A stretch of DNA of 64,000 nt, from assembly GCF_907165205.1 (NCBI RefSeq), contig NC_058189.1, positions 42,930,270 through 42,994,269 on the forward strand, given 5' to 3'. The DNA is from Coccinella septempunctata. Its lineage: Eukaryota > Arthropoda > Insecta > Coleoptera > Coccinellidae. The notes beneath the pieces are model-generated. The model was given only the letters and a program-made list of their open reading frames with translations. It did no database searches and was not told the origin of the DNA. The translations under genes and the position numbers were made by a program. This document shows positions 59,501-64,000 of the stretch, in pieces; positions within the stretch are counted from its first letter, which is position 1, and each line of letters opens with the position of its first letter.

Positions 59501-61772
59501 TCTTCCTCTCCAAGGTATCTTTCCCCTTGCATCCGCAGTTGCCTTGTAGTGTGAGCAGGTACCTTTTCTTCAGCCTGTAAGATAAGGAAGAACTTTCTGT
59601 GTCGGATTCATCGCAGTTGCAAAGTTCTCCAGCCGCATGATGACTACAGTGGTATATGTAGGCGTGGGAACTTATGGATCTTCTGCGGATTTGAGATTTT
59701 GGCGTTCTGGAAGGAGTACTTGTGGCGTTAGGTCCTCTTCGCATGAAATCCCCATTTTGGTTACAATCCTCTATGGGTTTATCAGGTGGTATTGATGTCA
59801 GATTCCTATTCTTTTCTGTATCCTACGAGCAAAATAATTCGAATGAAAATGTTTGTTATTACTTGCAATTATGACGAATAAGAAAAATTTGTGAATGTGC
59901 TGTTTCAAAGGTAAAAAAACATTTTGAATATCGGAGAATTGTTCACCCTTTATCGAGGCTTATCTTCGGATATATTTACAATACTGGGAAATGTTGAGCG
60001 CCATTACCACAGTCACGCCGCAGTAATCAGTTCGAACGTGTTTCGTGCCTACAAAAATTTATTTCACAGTGATTTTCTTTTTTCACTCTGGCGAATTATT
60101 TGTTGCTTTTTTGTGATTATTGCTATTAATATCTATGAACTATGGAAGTATCTAGTGATTCCAGTTCATTTAATTGCAATTTTTGATTGTTTCCTGAAAT
60201 TATGATTTTTTATTGTTTTTTGTGTACATTTGGACAAAATGACATACATATACAATGGACAAAATGACATAGTATGCCATTTTGTGATATGCCGTGAAAC
60301 TACGAAAGATAAACTAATCGGCAGTCTTGGAGCCAAGAATCTATGAGTGAGGCTATTAAAGCATGGAAGCAAAGAAAGGGAAGGGTATTTCTCAGCCGAC
60401 GCTCCGAAGATATGCTCTCAATATGAACAAAACCTTGGAGTGTAACTCTAAAGATTTAGGAATATTCAAAATAACTTTTTCAGCTGAAATTGAGCTGGAG
60501 TTAACGGGGCACATAGAGTTTTTTGAAACGCGACCCATTTATATTGGGCGTTTGTTCAATGAAGCGTGTGAAAAAGCTGCAACTGTTCAGAATGCAAGTA
60601 GGCTTCAAATAGCCATCAACTGAATGACTCAACACTTTTTCAGTCCAAAAAGATGCGAGTACCGATGCTGAATCTATTTCACATCCAACAGCAACAAATA
60701 ACGATAAAGTAAATTCCTCGCTCAAGACAAAAGACCTGGTACCAATCACTGACATATCCAGTTGCTACTATTCCGCCAGCACCACAGAGCCAGTTCAATC
60801 GAGGCTAAGGAAAAAGAGAAATAATCTTAACCAGACAAAGGTGATTTTTTCAAATTCTGCTCCAAACATGCAAGAAATTATTACTCAAAACGGACCAAAG
60901 GATCCACGGGCAGAAAAAAAGAGACAACTTAAAGAAATTTCTGATGATGATGAAAGAAATATTCCTGCTACCAACATCCCATCATCAGAAAAGAGATTGA
61001 GACTATCGAGGCAAACTGCTCAGATAGATGATAGCTGAAGAAGCCAAGATTTCATTTCACGTTCTTAACCCAGTGAGGGTTGGTTACGATGTAGGATTTG
61101 TTCTCTGTTGGGCTCATGCTTATGCGCTAATCTCCCAAAGTCTACCAAACGATATACTTGTGAATTGTGTTCTTAATATTTTAGTATGTCATTTTGTCCG
61201 TAGTATATGGACAAAATGGTTTTTGTGATCGGCTGCATTTTTTCTTAATATATATTTTAATATAGTTCCTACTTAATCAAAAGACTTCGATACTTATAGT
61301 CAATGAACCTAAAATGAATAAAAACCAAGGAGATTGATTAAAATTGCGTTAAATAAATAATTATGATGAAAAAACAAAACACCATGTCATTTTGTACGTA
61401 CCTCCCCTATAATAATTATAGTTCATATAATTTTGCGATAGTTTTTGCTTATAAGGTATTCACATATTCCTAACAATAATACTTTTGTGTTACCTTGCAT
61501 ATTTCCTGTAATTTGTTGTTACCAGAACGAAGCGCCAATTTGATGAACTCCTCCTGTTCCTTACTATCGTCCTCCAGGATATCGTGGCAAGATTCTAATA
61601 GAAGAAAACATCGCGAACTATTCTCCAATTGGACTCTTGTTTCTTCTAAACGTTCTCTGAACACCTTCATCTGGATATTGAGGCTATTGGCCAGTTCTCG
61701 AAGTTCGTTACCCTTGACATCGCCAAGAGTTTTGCATTCTTCTACGAAATCTTGAGCCTTCTCTACTTGGTG
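47481..61772 (-). CDS. Rho guanine-nucleotide exchange factor, Puratrophin-1/PLEKHG4-like (C-terminal 767 codons)
   Basis: Nine minus-strand exons joined by consensus GT-AG sites keep one frame: 61772-61494, 59822-59194, 56716-56573, 56505-56166, 55914-55669, 55091-54945, 54891-54678, 53865-53638, 47557-47481 (2304 nt). Visible residues 1-93 are a spectrin-like helical segment; about 94-350 a Cys/Ser-rich linker (ELCNCDESDTESSSL, CSCQYCRGSCIMCSG); about 350-546 the DH domain (EMIETERDYVKSLD, LLKPVQRMGKYALLL); about 548-665 the PH domain (SLRQVFLFEDLILFSKAKRF, AWTEELSQLLWKQAI); then a Ser-rich tail. Such proteins load GTP onto Rho-family GTPases at the cell cortex and act on actin. The N-terminal exons and promoter lie past the right edge. 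Family call is from domain order and style; the exact orthologue is not proven. Confidence 0.85.
47974..48312. mobile_element. 339-bp TIR element in the RhoGEF last intron
   Basis: GTAGTGGAACACCTAGCAGC at the left is mirrored by CGCCGCCAGGTGTTCCACTAC at the right (about 21 bp, two mismatches). No clear target duplication and no coding sequence. Confidence 0.7.
48648..51047 (-). mobile_element. 5'-truncated Jockey-type retrotransposon with 12-bp target duplication
   Basis: GCTTTAAAATAT is found at 48636-48647 and 51048-51059. The plus strand shows a T run (the A tail) directly after the left copy. Truncation falls in the endonuclease domain. Inserted in arm 1 of the foldback and in sense with the host gene. 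Confidence 0.9.
48776..51045 (-). pseudogene. Jockey ORF2 fragment: endonuclease C-terminus and full RT, one premature stop
   Basis: From 51045 down: GGDWNAKHNHWGSRL (endonuclease), STSDLSSDHTPILINLS, then RT: KKAPGYDLITAEILKKLPKK, SYRPISLLPVIGKLFEKLLL, HGFRQNHSTAHQIHRIVNRI, AVFLDSSQAFDKVWH, RSGVPQGSILGPILYLIYTS, IATYADDVATLA (YADD intact), KYLGMHLDQRLT. A TGA at 49201-49199 follows, where a Trp is expected; the frame goes on in register (YWLIGRKSKLSIENKVLIYK, TDAPWYVSNLTIHNDLGIPF) to TAA at 48776. Related to, but distinct from, the Jockey at 10-15 kb. A single nonsense change and 5' truncation make it inactive. Confidence 0.9.
51360..51685. repeat. Small inverted repeats in the foldback spacer
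   Basis: GTTGAAGATCACTTTCC (near 51612) faces GAAAGTGATCTTCAACATC (near 51659), and GTGAAGATCACTTTCATTCC recurs near 51380. These form a compact hairpin between the two large arms. Confidence 0.7.
52061..52383. mobile_element. pogo-type MITE, 323 bp, TA target duplication
   Basis: Ends CAGCAGGACCTCTTTAATCC and GGATTAAAGAGGTCCTGCTG, perfect inverted repeats, with TA on both sides (52059-52060 and 52384-52385). The CAG start, TA target and style fit pogo/Tigger elements. Extra GTTCGGATTA repeats lie near the right end. Non-coding. Confidence 0.9.
52393..52656 (-). pseudogene. Non-LTR RT C-terminal relic
   Basis: YYTRIANVNFPYPRLSHHPT followed after a diverged stretch by FEVRTKKFLVELEPYCLGDY. 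It parallels the last part of the element at 24.2-27.1 kb (YHTRNFDICYPKHRLS; LITLEPYSIGDYL). Nothing upstream remains. Confidence 0.6.
53129..53480. repeat. Partial copy of the 1.5-2.1 kb repeats
   Basis: 53129-53250 matches 1503-1615 (TTTCATTGGGAAACG, CGAGGTGGTTCTGGA) and 53290-53480 matches 1870-2060 (GCAGACAGTTTTACTG, ATAGCTGCAGACCAT), in the same order but with the middle missing. Confidence 0.75.
53638..53865 (-). CDS. RhoGEF exon: Ser-rich tail
   Basis: 228 nt; acceptor TTTTCAG before GTGCTCCTAG, donor CCGTTG-GTGAGT. The split codon joins to Gly. Encodes APRFRNSIAGSSPESCRAMK, SVISMSSVSSGSTSSGASGS and SISCDSACDSPKPYHRSATL, many candidate phosphosites. Confidence 0.85.
53866..54677. other. 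RhoGEF intron
   Basis: Between the PH exon and the Ser-rich exon. AT-rich; no TE domain recognised. Confidence 0.6.
54678..54891 (-). CDS. RhoGEF exon: PH domain, second part
   Basis: 214 nt; acceptor TTTATAG before AATTTAGATC, donor ATAGAG-GTAATA. Encodes NLDLYYYKNSIKMTDIGLTP, TFTLQAMSQEVKKAWTEELS and the terminal helix. Reading on through the donor gives a stop at 54622, which would be an alternative short end if the intron were retained. Confidence 0.9.
54945..55091 (-). CDS. RhoGEF exon: PH domain, first part
   Basis: 49 codons; acceptor TTCTAG before GTCAACTTG, donor AATAAG-GTACAA. Encodes GRLLRQNEFIVWEGRSGKKS and RQVFLFEDLILFSKAKRFPD, the beta strands of a PH domain. Confidence 0.9.
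55092..55668. other. RhoGEF intron
   Basis: Between the second DH exon and the first PH exon. Nothing else recognised. Confidence 0.6.
55669..55914 (-). CDS. RhoGEF exon: DH domain, second half
   Basis: 82 codons; acceptor TTTACAG before AGTAAACAAATC (the next AG would put a stop in frame), donor GTGAT-GTAAGT. Encodes LLKPVQRMGKYALLLQQMMK, the conserved region 3 helix that contacts the GTPase switch regions. Confidence 0.92.
56166..56505 (-). CDS. RhoGEF exon: DH domain, first half
   Basis: 340 nt; acceptor TACAG before AACCCTGAAA, donor TTCAAG-GTAAAT. Encodes TLKYIIKEMIETERDYVKSL (DH conserved region 1), VFGNIEKIFEFHSQHFLTEL (region 2) and KHDKKFYLYALYNKNKPKSD. Confidence 0.9.
56573..56716 (-). 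CDS. RhoGEF exon: acidic linker before DH
   Basis: 144 nt; acceptor TTTGCAG before TGACGATATT, donor CAGAA-GTGAGT. Encodes DDIEEDSYLEDKRTVSPITA and SNLDLPSDSTYSSMDPKTQ, split codons at both ends matching its neighbours. Confidence 0.85.
56795..57470 (+). pseudogene. Retrotransposon RNase H and zinc-tail relic, antisense in a RhoGEF intron
   Basis: On the plus strand, across frames: SDNQGAVKSL-like start, WVPGHSGFRGNELSHALARK split by a frameshift near 56910, then HCRLRALASSMNHSVGS, a zinc-binding CRLCLKEDETLEHFL and a C-terminal FDIISFQSMMGLERG. This is the RNase H plus C-x-x-C..H tail of R1/I-group retrotransposons. It is degenerate and more GC-rich than the surrounding intron. Orientation is opposite to the host gene. 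Confidence 0.7.
57471..58028. other. RhoGEF intron, nothing recognised
   Basis: Continuation of the large intron; may include 3' sequence of the RNase H relic. No domain seen. Confidence 0.4.
58029..58110 (-). repeat. Candidate non-LTR 3' end with TTA tail
   Basis: TAA repeats (58029-58050) followed by CTGTTCTTTAATGGCCATCG. On the minus strand this reads as a short unique sequence ending in a TTA tail, typical of a truncated LINE 3' end. Confidence 0.45.
58111..59193. other. RhoGEF intron, nothing recognised
   Basis: AT-rich intron sequence, no TE domain or RNA gene seen. Confidence 0.4.
59194..59822 (-). CDS. RhoGEF exon: Cys/Ser-rich linker
   Basis: 629 nt; acceptor CTCGTAG before GATACAGAA, donor AAAAG-GTCAGT. 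Encodes basic RTPKSQIRRRSISSHAYIYH, two Cys clusters and an Asn/Ser/Asp-rich end (GNSNSSSADSNQDNTESQQD). Probably disordered and regulatory. Confidence 0.85.
60225..61215 (+). mobile_element. Pogo-like element, internally deleted, in a RhoGEF intron
   Basis: GGACAAAATGACATA occurs near 60233 and again near 60258. The inverted TATGTCATTTTGTCC is near 61185. Between them a plus-strand frame encodes a pogo/psq-type N-terminus but no DDE domain. Ends are approximate because the motif is repeated on each side. Confidence 0.55.
60363..61038 (+). pseudogene. Pogo-type helix-turn-helix protein without catalytic domain
   Basis: First frame 60363-60623: GISQPTLRRYALNMNKTLEC then LGIFKITFSAEIELELTGHI, the psq-type helix-turn-helix with the following region seen in pogo/Tigger and jerky-like proteins. 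A second open stretch (about 60646-61038) encodes a polar tail with a basic cluster (QSRLRKKRNNLNQTK, DPRAEKKRQLKEISDDDERN). A GT at 60599 and an AG at 60644-60645 (CACTTTTTCAG) would join both in frame through a 47-base intron, giving roughly 209 residues. No DDE triad is present. More likely a deletion relic than a working gene, but a DNA-binding-only product is conceivable. Confidence 0.5.
61216..61493. other. RhoGEF intron
   Basis: AT-rich, with one further ATGTCATTTTGTACG motif near 61384 resembling the pogo-like ends. Confidence 0.4.
61494..61772 (-). CDS. RhoGEF exon: spectrin-like segment
   Basis: 93 codons, phase 0 at both ends. Acceptor TTTCCAG before CACCAAGTAGAG; donor CAAG-GTAACA. 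Encodes HQVEKAQDFVEECKTLGDVK and SRCFLLLESCHDILEDDSKE, all helical heptad-like sequence. Exons upstream are not in the window. Confidence 0.85.
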
Positions 61773-62466
61773 CTGGAAATTAGTAAATAAATGGGTTTAT
61801 AGTTAATTCTGAACATATGCAATGATATGTTGATTGAGGGATATTTAGGGAGGAATGCAATCTCCTTCTTATATTTTATTCCTTGTGTTTCATATGTTAC
61901 AAGAGAAGACCCATAAAGAAAAAAACCATATTTATATCAAACGTGAGCAGATGAATGATATGGCCATCAAACATAAAAAATCATTTCATACGATAAAAAG
62001 TCTGATAATGATTTCATTTGGTACTGAGCTACCTCCCCAGTTAGAATGGGTACCTTATTCCTTTAAACAAATCTCTTTCTTCTCCTGAAACTTCTGAATA
62101 ATTTTTATTTCACATATCCTATACATCAGAAGTATACGAAAAATCATGATTTCCCAACTGAAATGTAAACTACAACTTACAAATAAAAAGAATTACTAAA
62201 AAATCTAACAGTTGACACATTATAAAAGTTATAATATCGTTTCAAGTTTTGAGGATTCTTCAGTAATTCTTATTTATTTTGAAGTTGTATTTTACATTTC
62301 AGTTGTAAAATTGTGACTGTTGGTTCTTCCACCTCTGATTTACACTCGAGCTAAAGCTCTTAGGATGCAAAAATAAATTTAGCGAAATGTTGGCCATCAC
62401 ATAAAGTGGTTTCTTCATTTTACGTTCCCTAGCCCAAAAAATTATCGCATTATCGCAACGAATATA
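61773..62466. other. RhoGEF upstream intron, nothing recognised
   Basis: No exon with matching phase could be identified here; upstream exons are presumably beyond the window. Confidence 0.4.
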
Positions 62467-62875
62467 CAGGGTGAGTCTTTGACTCGCACAAATATTTTAA
62501 CAGTGGATTCTTAAAAACATGTTTTTATTCACCATTTTTTCCGAATCGGCTCAATTTAATATACATGTCTATGAAAAATCATGCAAAAATGTTATTTTTA
62601 GTTCTACCTCACAAACGGTTTTATCCAATGAAATGAATTTCGGAATACAGTTTATCATTTATTTGATGATTTTTTTTCGAACACAGGATAGCACCCACAT
62701 CTTCCAGTTTTCTCATTATGACCATTACGTACCATAAAAATACCGAAAATTTAAAGAACCTAAGTCTTGAAATTAAGTTGGATGCTATTTTATGAATATT
62801 TGAACGTTATGTAAAAGTATTTTTAATATTTTTTTTGTATAATGCCCCGTTTTCGAGTAACTTGATGTTCCAAAA

Positions 62876-63146
62876 TCTATATTAATAAAAGAGGATCTAT
62901 GGTTTACTTCAAAATCCTTTATTGTTCAAACGATCGCACCAAATTGGACAATTCTTTTTTTGTTGTGTTTATTATTGTTAGGGCAAGGTTTATATAACAA
63001 AATATTCCCAAAAAAAAATTGTACAGAACAGAAAAAAAGGCATTCGTTTTTCTTACGACCAATCGAGCAATCACGATGAGTTAGTTATTATTATCTACCC
63101 TAGAAATAATTTAAATGGCAAAACTAGGTTTGCCGGGTCAGCTAGT
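62876..63146 (+). mobile_element. Non-autonomous Helitron, 271 bp
   Basis: 5' end TCTATATTAATAAAAGAGG and 3' end GGCAAAACTAGGTTTGCC (6-bp stem hairpin) followed by GGGTCAG-CTAG, the Helitron arrangement of 5' TC, 3' hairpin and terminal CTRR. Flanks are A on the left and T on the right, with no target duplication. The paralogous MITE at 39.6 kb is contiguous across this point. No Rep/helicase coding sequence. Confidence 0.88.
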
Positions 63147-63374
63147 TAAAAATATCTGTGAAATTCGAAACATTGGGTAGGTACTTTGACCGAATGCAAC
63201 TCTTTTTCAAACATCCACATATGTGTAGTGTCACAGATTAGCCAGTTATTCTGAAAGTAATTTTGTTTTTGCAGGGGTGACACAGCTCATTGAGAAACCT
63301 TTAAATGGCTATATCTTTTTATCAGGGTCAAAACGGAAAAAATGGAATGGAAAAAAGTGTTGTATATGTTAGTA

Positions 63375-63885
63375 TGGGAAATGGGGAAATGGTGCACCTA
63401 TGGGAATAAATAATGAATGAATACTTTGATTTAAACTGTTCAATGTCTTACTGATCAACCGATATGAAGATCACATATTCTATAAGTTCTTGAATCTATC
63501 CAAGTGTAGGTATATATTAGAGAACTCGAACAAACATGCTTTTAATTTCAGTGTAAAAACAAAAATTATTTCAAAGGTTACTTTGATGTTTGAAAGCACG
63601 AGGTGCCCTATGGAAATAAAAGTGAAGAGTGAAGGGTATATTAACCTCAAACAAACTTTTCTACTTATTTTTTTTCTTTTGTTGAACTAAGAGCAAGTTG
63701 AAAAAACTTTTCCTTCCAACATATTTCAGTAAATTTGAATGAAATATTCTACAGTTATTACAGCTATCAATTTTCTGTGTAGCAGTCCTTCTAATTGTGT
63801 GAATTTTCCTCCTTCCGACAATAAAAGATGCTAATGAAAATGTAGAAAAATTGGTAATCCTAAGATATCAAATACCAAACTGCTC
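63375..63885. other. Unidentified insertion near the right end of the MITE
   Basis: Homology to the 39.6 kb MITE stops after GGAAAAAAGTGTTG and resumes just before AGACTCACCCTG. The inserted sequence is AT-rich without domains. Confidence 0.5.
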
Positions 63886-64000
63886 ATATTAGAGACTCAC
63901 CCTGTATAAGTCTAACTAAAGGAGTATTTATCTACACTTTATCCGGCAGCGGCATTTGACATCTTTGAACTTCGTGAAACCCCTACAGAACTTCGTGACT

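Larger units (their letters stand above)
62467..63904. mobile_element. CAGGGTGAGTCTTTGA MITE copy, split by a Helitron and another insertion
   Basis: Begins TA-CAGGGTGAGTCTTTGACTC and ends AGAGACTCACCCTG-TA. Internal sequence matches the 39574-40274 copy in reverse complement (CGAATCGGCTC, ATGAATTTCGGAATA, TACTTTGACCGAATGCAACTC, GGCTATATCTTTTTATCAGG). It is lengthened by a Helitron (62876-63146) and by about 510 bp of unrelated DNA near 63375-63885. Confidence 0.8.

Noticed and set aside
61855..62088. 77-codon plus-strand ORF
   Set aside because: Low-complexity Lys/Ile/Ser composition with no domain, in an intron.

Overview
This is a 64 kb, AT-rich, intron-containing animal window, almost certainly from an insect. 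A beetle is my guess from the mix of Jockey, R4/Dong, CR1-type, Penelope, mariner, Crypton-like and Helitron relics, but I cannot prove the order. There are no operons and no recognisable tRNA or rRNA genes. One host gene is present. The rest is transposable elements (TEs) in several layers, most of them broken, plus low-complexity DNA.

Host gene: nine exons on the minus strand between 61772 and 47481 join in frame into the last 767 codons of a Rho guanine-nucleotide exchange factor of the Puratrophin-1/PLEKHG4 type. They encode a spectrin-like helical segment, a Cys-rich linker, a DH domain, a PH domain, a Ser-rich tail and a tiny last exon. The 5' part lies beyond the right edge. The last intron (47558-53637) is about 6 kb and holds an interrupted long inverted repeat, a TIR element, a 5'-truncated Jockey element with a 12-bp target duplication, and a pogo-type MITE.

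Left part (1-16 kb): a Penelope GIY-YIG fragment, direct repeats flanking a gag-like fragment, a 0.9 kb TIR element, a GC-rich tandem repeat with a conserved pseudoknot-like fold, and a mariner relic (8621-14959) split by a nearly full-length Jockey retrotransposon (10110-14939). The Jockey element has a 10-bp target duplication, two ORFs overlapping as TAATG, and a disrupted catalytic YADD.

Middle (17-35 kb): two tyrosine-recombinase (Crypton-like) relics, an RTE-type tail, an internally deleted R4/Dong element in a TAA tract, three other non-LTR retrotransposons (20-21 kb minus, 24.2-27.2 kb plus, 28.8-32.8 kb minus), a 193-bp TA tract and a hammerhead-like motif.

Right-middle (36-47 kb): a TIR element, a frameshifted DD34E Tc1 transposon with both ends, a hAT-type MITE with an 8-bp duplication, a 0.6 kb near-perfect palindrome, and a second, longer Dong copy with RT, zinc knuckle and restriction-like endonuclease, also abutting a TAA tract.

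Right end (60-64 kb): an apparently internally deleted pogo-like element coding only for a DNA-binding part, and a non-autonomous Helitron inserted exactly between A and T in a MITE whose uninterrupted paralogue lies at 39.6-40.3 kb. All calls come from reading motifs by eye. No database search was possible.
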